Shown here piece after piece: positions 44,479 to 55,797 of a stretch of DNA of 64,000 bases. The notes under the pieces are model-generated. The model saw only the letters and a list, made by a program, of their open reading frames with translations, was not told the origin of the DNA and made no database searches. Position 1 is the first letter of the stretch; each line of letters begins with the position of its first letter. The stretch covers positions 21,691,484 through 21,755,483 of the forward strand of contig CM043968.1 of NCBI GenBank assembly GCA_014529385.2, read 5' to 3'. The stretch comes from Adiantum capillus-veneris (taxonomy: Eukaryota; Streptophyta; Polypodiopsida; Polypodiales; Pteridaceae). A program made the translations under genes and the position numbers.

Positions 44479-47400
44479 TCATGTGTATGAGAGTAAGCCC
44501 AAAGCTTTTCGGAAAGCTTCAAACTTTTCTCGTGATAATGCCTTCGTAAATAGATCTGCAATGTTATCCTGTGTAGGACAGTAAGTTAGTGTGATCTCCC
44601 CTGCATGTAGCCTTTCCCTGACATAGTGGTAGTGAACCTCTATGTGCTTTGTTCTTGCATGAAATACTGGATTCCTTGCAACTTCCATAGCACTCTGACT
44701 GTCAGTGAAAATGGTAGTGGGTGCCTGTTGACACTCACAAAGATCTGCCAATAACCTGCGTATCCATACACAATCAATTGTTGCCGTGAAAGCTGCCCTG
44801 TACTCAGCTTCACAAGTTGATGTAGCCACTGTGGGTTGCTTCTTGCTTAGCCAAGATATACATGCATTTCCCAAGAAAAAACAATTGCCACTTGTGGAAT
44901 GTCGTGTGTCAAAATCACCAGACCAATCTGAATCGCTGTAACCAAGAAGCTGCATAGAACTGTGCTTTCCATACATATCCCCCCTTGGAAAGAACATGGC
45001 AAGATTAGGGGTACCTGAAAGGTAACGAAGTATGCGCTTCACAGCCTGCCAATGATGCATACCTGGGCTGTGCATAAATCTGCTTGCTTGTGAAACCCCA
45101 AATTGAATGTCTGGACGAGTGTTGCCTGCCAAATATATCAAGCAACCAATGGCTGTTGCATAAGTATGTACATCAAAAGGTTCTCCAGCATCATGCATGC
45201 TCAACTTTGATCCAGTTTCTACGGGTGTAGAGATTGGCTTACAATTTTGCATACCAAACTTGTCCAAAATTTTATGCAAATATTTTGCCTGCAACATGTA
45301 TATGCCATCCTCTGATTGCACAAACTGAATACCCAAGTAATAATGTAGCAAACCAAGATCAGACATCTCAAAGGTTTTTCTCAAAGCATCTTTAAACGCT
45401 TCAATTTCATTTGCATTATTTCCTGTAAGAAGCATATCATCCACATAAAGTGTTAGCATAATGAGAACTCCATCGCTCTTTTTGACATACAAAGTACTTT
45501 CTATTGGACTTTTTGAAATCCCTGGCCAATCAAATAAGTATGTATCTTCTCATACCATGCTCTTGGAGCCTGTTTGAGACCATACAAAGCTTTACGCAAT
45601 CTACATACCTTTGCTCTTGACCTTTTACAACAAAACCACTTGGTTGACTTACATAAACTTCTTCCTGCAAATCACCATTCAAAAAAGCAGTTTTGATATC
45701 CAACTGATGCACTTTCTAACCATGATAAGCAATAATTGCAACTAGTGATCTAACTATGGACGCACGAGAAGTAGGAGCAAAGGTTTCATCATAATCTATG
45801 CCTTTCTATTGCGCATAGCCTTTTGCTACAAGCCTTGCTTTGTACCTGTCAACAATACCATCTTGTTTCCTTTTTACCTTAAAAACCCACTTTGTACCAA
45901 TAGGCTTTTTACCTGTAGGCAAGTCCACTAGATCCCATGTATGATTCTTATGAGTAGAATCAATTTCTTGCTGCATAGCATCTTTCCACTGAACACACTC
46001 TAAAGCTTGTTCAAATGAATCAGGCTCATCTGCATCACAAAGAGTGCTAAAGCAAGCCAAATCTACTTGCTCTCTGCCAAAAGTAGTACCAGCATGTGTT
46101 TTTCGTGGCAACGGTGCATCCAACTTGCTATCCTGCAAAGTTTTCTGAACCCATTTAGGCAAGGTTCTTTCTTCTCTGAGAACTTCTTGCTCTTCACGCA
46201 CAATTTCCTCTACATCATGAGGTGTCACATGCTGATCAAAAGATTGATCAAGATTATCAACCTGTTGTGATTCTTGATTCTCCACAAAAGAAGGAAGCAA
46301 ACCTTCAAATACATCATGTGTCTACATATGAGGTACATCAAAAGCAACCATAGGTTGAGCATTAGTTTCTGCAAAAATTACATCACGACTTTCAAAAATC
46401 TTGTTTGTAGCAAGATTGTAAAGTCTATAACCTTTACTTCCACTACTGTACCCCACAAATATACATTTGATTGCCTTATCATCAAGCTTCCCACGTAACT
46501 GCTGAGGGATGTGAGCATAAGCAAGACAACCAAAAACACGAATATAACTGACTGAAGTTTTTCTGTCATACCAAGCTTCATATGGAGTAATGGTCTTCAA
46601 GGCACGAGTTGGACACCTGTTAAAAACATGTGCTGCACAAGCAACTGCCTCCATGCATAGTTTATGAGGCAAACTCTTAGCCTTGAGCATACATCTAGCC
46701 GTCTCCATTAAAGACCTGTTCTTCCTTTCTGCAACACCATTCTTTTGTGGTGTGTATGGCATAGTGCATTGGTGTTTAATGCCTTTCTTTCCCAAAAAAT
46801 CCTTAAATGCACCTGACATGTATTCACCTCCTCGATCGGTACGAAGAGTCTGTACTTTTCAACCTGTTTCATTTTCAACCATGGCGACACAATGTTGAAA
46901 AACTGCAAACACATCTGACTTTTCTTTGAGTGGATACACCCAACAAAACCTGGAAAAGTCATCAATGAAGGTCACAAAATAAAGGATGTTTCCTATAGAT
47001 GGAGTCCTCATAGGACCACATACATCACTGTGTACAAGCTGCAACTTTCGTGTCGCTCTAACTGAACCATCCTGTGAAAATGCAAATCTGTGCATCTTTC
47101 CAAGAACGCAACCTTCACATACATGTCTTGGTGGCATCTCCAATAAAGACAAATCATGCACCATATTATGACGTTGTAAAGTCATCAAACTGCCATAACT
47201 AACATGCCCAAATCTAGCATGCCACAACTCAGCATCCTGCATGGCCTGAGTCTTTGTTTCTGCAATACATACCTGAATCTGCTTTTCATAACGATCTAGC
47301 ACAAATAGTCCATTTTCCAGCGTACCTGCAGTGATAAGAGAATAACCATTCTCTCGATCTCGTACAACACATCTGTCATCCTCAAAAATGACCGAAGACC

Positions 47401-47646
47401 ATTTTTTGCAAGAGAGGATACAGACAACAAATTCTTCTTGATCCCTGGAACATATAAGACATCTGGCAAGCATAAATATGAACCATCTGAAATGGTAATC
47501 AAAATCTTACCAACGCCTTTTATTGGATAAGAAGCATTATTTGCACATGTCACCTTCTTTCCTGCTGGAGTTGCATCCAATGAACAAAACAATTCCTTCC
47601 TTGAAGTAATATGCTTGGATGCACCACTATCAAAGTACCAAATCAT
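44479..47646 (-). pseudogene. copia pol: protease, integrase, RT, RNase H
   Basis: Protease D-S-G-A-S-K-H-I (about 47630); a frame change near 47400; GAG-pre-integrase H-A-R-F-G-H-V with C-E-G-C (47210-47100); integrase H-S-D-V-C-G-P-M (about 47030) and Y-T-P-Q-K-N-G-V-A-E-R (about 46745). Reverse transcriptase starts near 45960 (W-D-L-V-D-L-P), has [11 protein letters not shown] (45705) and the catalytic Y-V-D-D-M-L-L (about 45440). A second frame change lies near 45600. RNase H carries S-D-W-S-G-D and S-T-C-E-A-E-Y-R-A. In-frame stops: TGA 46859, TAG 46322, TAG 45806, TAG 45716. The order integrase before reverse transcriptase is diagnostic of copia. Confidence 0.9.
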
Positions 47647-47709
47647 TTGTGTCTTGTCAACACTGTAAGCAGAAAAATCTGAACATACTACAAAAGCATA
47701 AGAATCCTA

Positions 47710-48657
47710 CACAAAGTTTGCAGACTCTTCTTTAGCTGTAGAAGAATCACCAGAAGCTGAAACAACCAAACTTGACTCTTTCTTCTTTTCTTTAGCAATT
47801 CGCTTTTTACACTCACTAATGTAGTGACCAGGTTTCTTGGAGTAGTGACATTTACCTTTCTTCTTGGACTTGTCGGAATCACCTTTAGACTTCTATGAAG
47901 ATTGTCCTGCACTAGACTTGGAGTAATAAGCACTCTCTTTACCCTTGTTTTTGTTCTGTACAACAAGAGCATGATCCATACCATCCACCTGTAAAGACTT
48001 GTTCTTACGTGATTGATCCTCCTGCAATAGCAAAGCCACTAACTCTTCAAAATGAAGAGGCTCAGGATTAGCTCGCAAAGACAGAGTCAAAGAAGTCTGA
48101 AAAGTCAAATAAGATGGTGGTAGTGAATTGAGTGTTTTGGAAACCAAGTCCTTCTCTGGAATCACTTCATCAATGCTAAGCAATTGCTCTTTAAGATCCC
48201 TGATTTTTGTAAGATGCTTGACAATATTGTCACCTTCGTCCATCTGTATTTTGTCAAGTTGTTTCTTCAAAAACTCTATTCTGGCAGCATTTCTTCCTCC
48301 AAACATAGCTTGCAGAGTGTTCCAAGAATCCTCAGAAGTTCTGCAAGATCTTATATGTGGTGTGATTGTCCTCTTTATGGTTAAGGCAATCACGGCCATA
48401 GCTTGTGTATCTTTAGTATCCCATCTCTTTTGCTCTGGAGTGACTTGTGAGGGTCCTGCACCAACAGCTGCACCACGACCAGGCGTGGCAGGTGCAATTC
48501 TACCTGGACGAACTTCATCTCCAGATACATAATCCCACAATCCTTTACCAACCAAAACATTATTGGCCATAAAAGACCAAAGAGAATAGTTGGTACCATC
48601 CAATTTGTCTTCGGATGTAAACGCACCAAAAATCTCTTTCTCCGTAGATTGAGCCAT
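47710..48657 (-). pseudogene. copia gag
   Basis: The ATG at 48657 (M-A-Q-S-T-E) begins a typical copia Gag: L-D-G-T-N-Y-S-L-W near residue 20, then W-D-T-K-D-T-Q-A and A-R-I-E-F-L-K-K-Q-L. TAG at 47893 and TAG at 47707 interrupt the frame, which continues in phase to the protease. The zinc knuckle near 47850-47810 reads C-H-Y-S-K-K-P-G-H-Y-I-S-E-C, so the second cysteine of the CX2C pair is serine. Confidence 0.85.
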
Positions 48658-49042
48658 ACTGTGGATGCACACAAGAGAGAAAAATAACCTCCAAGAGATT
48701 CACAAATCTCCTCTCCAATGCAAGCAAAACTCTACACAAAATCTCAGCACAAAGCTAAGACAAGCTGCTTCCCAAAAGAACTGTTTACCTGAAGAAAATC
48801 TGTCAAAAAGGACACCCTCTTGATCTAAACGCCTCCGAAAAGTAACTTCTGCTACGCTGCTCAGAACAAAATCCTGAGGGCTCGAACAGCTTCGAAAGGG
48901 GGGTAAAACCGCATGTCACCTGTTCAGAATACTCCCAGAACGTCGAGGATGCTCCCACGAGCAAATTTTCCGAAAACTCCCTGAAAACTGCGATTGCGCG
49001 CACGGACGCGAAAACGCAAGTAGAGGCTCTGGAAATCACCTC

Positions 49043-49054
49043 GCTCTGATACCA
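49043..49054 (-). promoter_or_regulatory. primer binding site, initiator tRNA-Met type
   Basis: The minus strand reads TGGTATCAGAGC two bases after the LTR end. Confidence 0.9.
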
Positions 49055-49056
49055 AT

Positions 49057-49335
49057 TGTTGAAAATGATGAAACAGGAAACAGAAGGAAGACAGCAACTC
49101 AGAGTAGGAAGAAGATGGAGAAGGAGAAGACACAGAGCTTGTGTACGAGATCTCTGTAGTCTCTCTCTCTGTATTAGAATAATACTGTATCTACAAACTC
49201 AGAGCTACAAAGCTTATATGAAACCCTAAGAGATAAGGTGTCCTTTCACACCAGATGTCCAAGGGGAAAAACCCAGTGGGAGAAAAGTACCCCTGGTGAA
49301 GCGCGTATAGACACTAACACTACTACATGTCTACA
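49057..49335 (-). repeat. 5' LTR of the copia element
   Basis: 279 bp, with a short (CT)n stretch at about 49157-49170 that explains the length difference. Confidence 0.95.
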
Positions 49336-49399
49336 TTTAGCTTGAGCGTCGAAAACACAGATTTGAGATCTTAGTTTCTGGAACTCTCGGTCTATTTTT

Positions 49400-49516
49400 T
49401 ACCCCTATCGACGTCGCTATGAGAGTCGCTATGCAAGAAAGAAAATAGCGACGCTCGTAGTGACGCAGTGGATTTTCACTTTTGAGCGTCGCTAATGTGA
49501 AGTAGCTCTTGTAGTG
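49400..49516. repeat. right (5') terminal inverted repeat and subterminal repeats of CACTA
   Basis: Contains GACGTCGCTATGAGAG, ATAGCGACGCTCGTAG and GAGCGTCGCTAATG copies followed by the terminus CTCTTGTAGTG. The copia element is inserted about 65 bp inward of this array. Confidence 0.8.
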
Positions 49517-50330
49517 TCGGGGTCGTGGTGTGCTTTAGAGCACCACGTTCAGTTACTCAAAGCTCCGATGGTCCTCAAAAGGGACGATTTTTACTTAGGT
49601 GTGAGGCTAAAATATGTAAGTCCAAAGGGTGACTGAGGCATGAGCCTGGGCTTGGGCTCGAATTGGGGCTTGGGGAATGTTCTCAATCCGGGTCTCTCCT
49701 TTTGAATTTTCTGGATAAGGTTGTCATGGCCGCGTCGAGTGCGCGCACACACACCTAACCTACCTACTTGTAATTAACAGAGCTATTGTTACACACTATT
49801 TAACATAGTACTACAACAACTAATCAACTAACATATCTACTTACTGCACCTTACAAATCTAACATTATTGATCTAATACCTTAAATCTAACACCTTATCA
49901 ACAGAAAATAGTACATTACACCAAAGAAATCTAACACCTTATTAACAAAAAACAGTACACTGTAGCAAAAACAAAGTTCACAAATCCTTTTCAACGGCCA
50001 CACACCTTCTTTCTCTACCTTTCCTACATCTCACATTGCACCACAAAGTAGCATAGAGTGCTATTCGAGCTTTGTGTTGGGCATCTCCCTGGCAACGACG
50101 CCACCAATGTGCTCATTTGATGCACGTTTAAAAGCAAGGGACTTACCATACATTGTGTGCGAGCCACAAATGGCTGCAAGCACACAACCAGACTAATCTA
50201 GCAATCTCAAGAGAGCAAGGGTGTGTCACTCCCCGCCCTATGCCTGCCTTTGTGGAGGATTCCTCGTCAAGAAGAAGAGGGAGCTACCCTTGTGTTGCGC
50301 TTAACCCCCTTGACGCTGCCCTGCGGTCTC
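49517..50330. other. non-coding flank of the CACTA element
   Basis: No coding motif. There is a short direct repeat of 'aatctaacaccttatcaaca'-type sequence (about 49885-49955). A CA tract occurs at about 49740. Confidence 0.45.
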
Positions 50331-50337
50331 AATGATC

Positions 50338-50486
<149 letters not shown>

Positions 50487-50744
50487 TATACACACACACA
50501 AGGAGATGAAGAAGAAGATGGAGATGGAGCAAGAGCACTCTTCAATTGCACAAATGAGAGAATGAATGATTTTCAGGTTTATGTGACTTTTATATGAGCT
50601 CGTCCATTCACACTTGGGTGCCCATGCTTAGCCAACTAACCCTTGAATGTTCCAGTTAGAGTGCACCTCTCATCCGTGATCACTCTTACCCTTTTCCTAT
50701 TGGACCGACAAGCTTGACCCATGACTACTAGAAGTGGACTCCCG

Positions 50745-50945
50745 TGGTTAACAAGTGACCATTACGGGGCTCACCCATTCAGCATTATCCATTGGCACAA
50801 TGAACCCTGCATCCAAAAGTTTATCCCCTTCTTCCTTTAAAGGAATCATTTGCTCCTTACCCATCCTTCTTAGTTTCTGTCGTATTGTCTTTGCCCCTTT
50901 AACAAGTTAAATCTTCACAGGATCTCCAACCAAACCCTTATTTCT
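50745..50945 (-). pseudogene. short reverse-transcriptase relic, gypsy type
   Basis: The minus strand from about 50945 reads V-G-D-P-V-K-I, a stop, then T-I-R-Q-K-L-R-R-M, I-P-L-K-E-E, K-L-L-D-A-G-F-I-V-P and E-W-V-S-P-V. This is the well-known start of the reverse-transcriptase domain of gypsy elements (R-Q-x-x-R-R-x ... K-L-L-x-A-G-F-I ... W-x-S-P-V). No other part of that element is recognisable nearby. Confidence 0.75.
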
Positions 50946-51279
50946 TGATATGAAGTGATGAAAAGATTTGGAAACATGTCCAACATTGCTAAGTACTCCC
51001 TTCTTTCTCCTTGTAAATCGCTACTCATCATATTTGAATCAACTCTTTCTTCACTGGCAATTCTTGTTTAGGACGCATCAACTCTTCAAGTTGCTCTAAA
51101 CTGCTTGCAGCATTTGGGTAGAAGCATGGTAATGTGTCACTGAATATGCTGTCCCGAACAGTGCTTGTTAGCATATACTGAAAATGGATGGGCAAGTCCT
51201 TTGAATTTCAAATGTTCCATAAAAAATTTATTTTCCCTCCTCATGTGCTTCTATTTTCAGTTATTGAATACGACATGGA

Positions 51280-51319
<40 letters not shown>

Positions 51320-51499
51320 CCTTGCACTGGGCATCTTGCCTCAGATGAGTTGTCAAAGCAGAGCTTTTTATCTTGTTCCAACACATACCTAGAGATATGG
51401 AGAACCAGTATCCAACATTATTGCCACTAGATCCAATGTTGGAAATAGAGACTACTGTAATGTGATGGTAAGAAAATCTTATGTGTAGCCCACCCACTC
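50946..51499. other. non-coding, nothing recognised
   Basis: Mixed sequence upstream of the non-coding LTR element. It includes one CT run and no coding motif. It could be the remainder of the reverse-transcriptase relic's element, too diverged to read. Confidence 0.4.
51284..51317. repeat. CT microsatellite
   Basis: Uninterrupted (CT)n of about 34 bp, just upstream of the LTR element at 51505. Confidence 0.95.
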
Positions 51500-51504
51500 C
51501 AAAT

Positions 51505-51853
51505 TGTTGGGATACGAGGTTTTGTTGCATCTCTTATGTGAGCAGTCTCTTCCACCTAGAAAAGCCTTATTTGTGAAGCCATGTGAAAATCCTCTTGCAA
51601 CCTTTGTAAAGAGAAAGAACTTGTATTGTGCATTGGCAGCCACCTTTTGTGCTCATGTGTCAAAAGGCTGCCTATTTGTAAAGCCTATATAGAGTTAGGT
51701 TTTGCTGACTAATATCAAGCTTTATCATTTGCAATTATACCCTATATTGTATTGTGCTATAGTTTTTCTCTCAAGCTCTCAAGCCCTACACTAACCTCTT
51801 CAAACATGCTATTAACATGAATGACACACTAGCTTATCCACCTTAACCCTACA
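51505..51853 (+). repeat. left LTR of the non-coding element
   Basis: Carries TATATAGAG near the promoter place and ends AACCCTACA. It differs from the right LTR at about 20 positions. Confidence 0.9.
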
Positions 51854-51854
51854 A

Positions 51855-51868
51855 CTGGTATCAAAGCT
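51855..51868 (+). promoter_or_regulatory. primer binding site of the non-coding element
   Basis: CTGGTATCAAAGCT, one change (A for G) from the initiator-tRNA-Met complement. Confidence 0.75.
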
Positions 51869-52272
51869 AACGATTTCACACCTACGCTTAACTAATCACG
51901 CCATTATATCATTACTTAGAAGCATAATTGATTGCATTACTAATAAATTCGCTCTGTAATCATCATTTGGGCAAGATCATGCTCCACTGCCCTTTTGGTG
52001 ACTAGGAGAAGTAGAAGTCGCATCGATCATTGAATCCTTGCATGATAAGCCCTTGCATTTTATTTAGTGTAATTTTTTCATAATTTTTTTCTTCAATGAA
52101 TCTCTTCATCATTGTGTTTTTGTAGCATTACTTGTGTGTGGAAGAAGGTCTTGGCGAGAGCTTTTCAACGACTATCTATTTGCCCCAAGCGGATCTCGCA
52201 CAGGTAACTAGTTGGCAAATTAAATTGCAAGATTGGTGCATTTTTCTCTCTGAGATTTTTTCAGTTCAAGAC

Positions 52273-52306
<34 letters not shown>

Positions 52307-53097
52307 CCCTTTTTCATCTTTAATGCACACTATCATTTTTCACAACACCCCTATTTTATGGGCCCTTCAAATGAGAACCCCAAAATAAGGACAAGAAAGT
52401 CAAGTTACTTTTAGAAAGAAAGGGCATCCACAGAATACGCATTGGTGGATTTTTTTATTAAAAAAATGATCGAGAATTGTTGATGAACCTACTGCCTCCA
52501 ACCTCGCCATCATCATTTGCAGATGATGCTTCTCTCGCCAGGCTTCACGCTTGCTACACATCTACAATAGCCAACCACACAAACAAGCTCCCAATGTGCT
52601 CATGTCCACCGTCTTGCATCATTAATGCGTGCTCACAACTACCTCAAACTCTACCCGATTTCCCTCATCTGCCTGCAACGGCCCATACCATCGCCTTGCC
52701 TTGGTTCAACCCCATCACCTCCGGCCAAGCCTGAAAACCCACCCCCTGTATATAACATGCAAGATACATCCCGTACCCTTGTTGGCCCCTAGCCCAGACC
52801 CCACATCACCTGCCCCGAACAACCCGCCCACATGCTCTGGCCAAACTTATTCCCATCTTGCAAAGCTGCTACGGCCTGCACTGAGCACCAATTAAACCCC
52901 GCCATTCAACCCCTAGCCTTTCTTCATCTACAGCCAATCATCCGCCATAGCCTGCAATCCAGTCAACCTGCTACATTCATTGTCGTCCAGGTCACAAACT
53001 GCTCACAATCGGTGCCAATTCATCTGCTGCCTCTCCCTCCGCTCTCTTGCATGACCTGACGGTTGCCTCGTCCCTTGCTCTGCAAATTACCTATAGC
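51869..53097 (+). other. interior of the non-coding LTR element
   Basis: No gene. A (GT)n run lies at about 52266-52303. From 52480 to 53080 the sequence is C-rich with short open frames of no known family. Confidence 0.5.
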
Positions 53098-53502
53098 CAT
53101 TAGGAGATTTCGGAGGTCTTTTGGAGGGCCTTTTGGAAGAGAGAGGAAAATAAGCTCCTCCAATGAGAGAAGAGCCTATGTTACGTAGAAAAATAGATTG
53201 ATATTAACAAAAATATAAAAGGTGTCCCTCTCCTCATTTAATAATCTAGTGGTCCTTGAAGACGATCACTCTCTTTCATTTAATGCGTGTACCTTTTTCA
53301 GAAGCTAGATGTGGTGCATTTGATACGGCTTACGTCATCACTAGAATTCAAAAAATTACAAAACTATCAAGTGGTGGAAGATTTTGAAACTTTTGATACT
53401 GTCAATGCGTCCGGAACGCCCAAATATCCTAGAAATGAATCTCCAATTGCCTGGCTTCGACATCCAAAGAGGCAAAGAATGTCAAAAACCCTTAAAAGAA
53501 CA

Positions 53503-53570
53503 TTTTACTAACGACGCGCGAGGGGGCATTCCAAAATTTTGGAATGCCTCATCGCGCGCCGTTAGTAAAA
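53503..53570. repeat. 68-bp palindrome, ACTAACG...CGTTAGT
   Basis: Arms TTTTACTAACGACGCGCGA and TCGCGCGCCGTTAGTAAAA with GGCATTCCAAAA/TTTTGGAATGCC at the centre. Only a few mismatches. Confidence 0.9.
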
Positions 53571-53750
53571 AGCCCATTTTTTCCTCTTTTAGGGAGCTTT
53601 TTGAGAGGAAAATGTCAAAAAATCTCTAATAAGGCCTCCATCTATCACATAGGTTTCTTCTTCATCATCTTCGCCTTAGAGATCATAATTTCGAGTCTAT
53701 AAGAGTGAGCACGCACACGCATTGTTACAATTCTACAAAGTGCATTTTGA

Positions 53751-53787
<37 letters not shown>

Positions 53788-53911
53788 AATATAACATACA
53801 CACAAACACACAGAGACACAAATATAACATACACACACAGACAGACACACACACTCACAAACACACACACACAAATGTAACATACACACACACACACACA
53901 CACACACAGAG

Positions 53912-54001
<90 letters not shown>
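53751..54001. repeat. CA, CT and TA microsatellite cluster
   Basis: (AC)n at 53751-53782 and about 53879-53908, (CT)n at 53913-53960, (TA)n at 53961-54001, inside the fold-back element. Further CT and GA runs lie at 54236-54260 and 54279-54321. Confidence 0.95.
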
Positions 54002-54002
<1 letters not shown>

Positions 54003-54060
54003 TAAAGGCGCGCGTAGAGAGGCACAACCAGTGTGCATGTCTCTATGTGCGCCTTTAGTA
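54001..54060. repeat. inverted repeat, ACTAAAGGCGC...GCGCCTTTAGT
   Basis: Second module of the same type, in the loop of the fold-back element, next to a (TA)n run. Confidence 0.85.
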
Positions 54061-54164
54061 CTGTGCATCCACTAGTGTGTGTGTTTATGTGTGTATGTGT
54101 GAGTGTTATAGAGAGAGGAAGTAAGGCGGGGGAAAGAGAGAGAGAGAGTCTTTCTGTTACCTTA

Positions 54165-54225
54165 TACTAACGGCGCGAGGAGGTGGTTTTTGAGGTCAAA
54201 ACATGCTCCACGCGCGCCGTTAGTA
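54165..54225. repeat. inverted repeat, TACTAACGGCGCG...CGCGCCGTTAGTA
   Basis: Third module of the same type, in the loop; its arms match the 53503-53570 palindrome arms. Confidence 0.88.
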
Positions 54226-54272
54226 ATGGGAGTCTCTCACTCTCTCTCTCTCTCTCTCTTTAAATATGCTAA

Positions 54273-54322
<50 letters not shown>

Positions 54323-54402
54323 ATGGTGCAAAAGTGCAATAGAGAAACATGGGTAGGTTTTCTTGAAAGATAATTGTCCAAAAATCACTAAAAGGAGCTT
54401 TG

Positions 54403-54464
54403 TACTAATGGCGTGCAGAGGGGCATTCTAGCATTTTAGAATGCCTCCTCGCGCGCCTTAAGTA
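54403..54464. repeat. inverted repeat, TACTAATGGCG...CGCCTTAAGTA
   Basis: Fourth module, in the right arm, the mirror of 53503-53570 but more decayed. Confidence 0.8.
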
Positions 54465-54868
54465 AAAAGCCCATTGTTTGGCGTTTTTTGACATTTTTTG
54501 CCTCTCCGGATGTCGGAATGAGACAAGTAGACATTCGTTTTTAGGGTATTTTGGCGTTCCGGACGCATTGGTGGTGTGTCAAAAGCCTCAAAATCTATCA
54601 CTATTTGACAGTTTGTGACTTTTCAACTTTCAGTGATGACGTAAGCTGCCTTGAATGCGCCGCACCTCCCTCCTGAAAAAGACGCTCGCATTAAACAAAA
54701 AAGTGACCGTTTTCAAGGACGATTGGGAATATAAATCTACTTTTTAAAGTGTCTGGTTGTCCTTTTGGACGTACTCACAAGGTGCAAATGCATTTTAAAA
54801 AAAGTTTTTAGAGAGAGAAATACAATTTCTTACAAGGCCCTCCAAATGACCTCCGAAATTTTCTAATG

Positions 54869-55797
54869 AACATGGCCTCACCCAAGCAAACTAACCTGCG
54901 TAGTGTGGCCTCATCATCGACGCCATCGAAGCCTCCTTCTATTAATTTTAATTGCCTTTGTCTAAGAGGCTCCTCACACCGAGCGTTCAAGTCACACACT
55001 CAAAGGTTCCGATAAGAAACCCCATCCTCTAGAAGGGGGTTTCCCGCCTACTGCACGAAAGTCACGGACCTGCCAAAAATATATTTCGAGATATATTGTC
55101 TTCCTTTAAAGTCTCACACGTTTTTAAGGGAACCTTCCCATTGGGTGGCTAGTGCCGATCTTTACCACTTAAGAGCCATTTCACACATCACCAAGAAGGC
55201 ACCATCCCCATTTTAATTTTTTTTTCAAAAAAATGCTCTTGCTAAGATTAGCCATACATGTGATGGAGCACATTCAACAACATGTTTATCTCCCGAAGAA
55301 GATAAACATCAACATGACAAAGGATCAAGAAAACATCAACACATGATGGAGCTTACGCCATCAAGATGAAGGCATCACAATTGGGAAACTCTCTCCAACA
55401 TCTTCAAAATAATCCTTTTGCATAGCATAAATAATTCGAGGGCTTTTTCCCACGTGGTTTTTCTTTCTATTGTACATATATGTATTGTGTCTTCCTTTGC
55501 ATTCTCCATTGGATCAAAACATCGACGACAACGACAAAAACAACCTAACAATGTGGCAAAAACAACAAACAACATGTATTGTGAGCATTATCTCTCTTGT
55601 GTACCTTACCCTCTATTTGTGTCAGGGGAGGCTTGTGTGTGCCTACACCCTGATATTTTGTGTGCCTACACCCTTTGTGTCTAGGGGAGGCAATTTTTGT
55701 TCAAGGGGAGGCTTGTGAATTGTGTGCCTCACCCTAGTGTGTTCTGAGGGGAGGACTGTGTGAGTGATATGCAACCAAAACCCACATAGGGGAGGAT
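54869..55797 (+). other. 3' interior of the non-coding LTR element
   Basis: No gene. Three repeats of GGGGAGGCTTGTG-like phrases (55627-55770) lead to the purine tract before the right LTR. Confidence 0.5.

Larger units (their letters stand above)
44166..49335 (-). mobile_element. Ty1/copia LTR retrotransposon, full length
   Basis: LTRs at 44166-44431 and 49057-49335, TGTTGAA to TGTCTACA, differ by about six substitutions and one 13-bp indel. Target duplication TTTAG is perfect (44161-44165 and 49336-49340). Primer site and purine tract are in place. On the minus strand the order is gag, protease, integrase, reverse transcriptase, RNase H, as in copia. Six in-frame stops and two frameshifts make it inactive. 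It lies inside the CACTA element near its 5' end. Confidence 0.95.
20180..49516 (-). mobile_element. CACTA (En/Spm-type) DNA transposon, expanded by nested insertions
   Basis: The left end CACTACAAGAG (20180-20190) and right end CTCTTGTAGTG (49506-49516) are perfect 11-bp inverted repeats of the CACTA type. Both ends carry subterminal GCGTCGCTA-type repeats. The 3 bases outside are TTG and TCG, a 2-of-3 match to a target duplication. Both expected genes are found on the minus strand: TNP2-like transposase and a second, Transposase_24-like gene. Removing the LTR element (23870-40850), the copia element (44166-49335) and the TIR repeat (41538-42888) leaves about 5.8 kb, a normal size for such an element. 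The transposase frame reads on across the LTR insertion, which supports the reconstruction. Confidence 0.8.
53098..54868. mobile_element. long-TIR fold-back (Mutator-like?) element
   Basis: The left 53098-about 53600 and the right about 54390-54868 are inverted copies. Examples are CATTAGGAGATTTCGGAGG against its inverted CATTAGAAAATTTCGGAGG; GCTTACGTCATCACT on the left against AGTGATGACGTAAGC on the right; and AATGCGTCCGGAACGCC against GGCGTTCCGGACGCATT. Arms of about 450-500 bp with roughly 75-80 percent identity by eye resemble long-TIR Mutator-like elements. No transposase is present, and no 9-bp target duplication was found. Confidence 0.7.
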
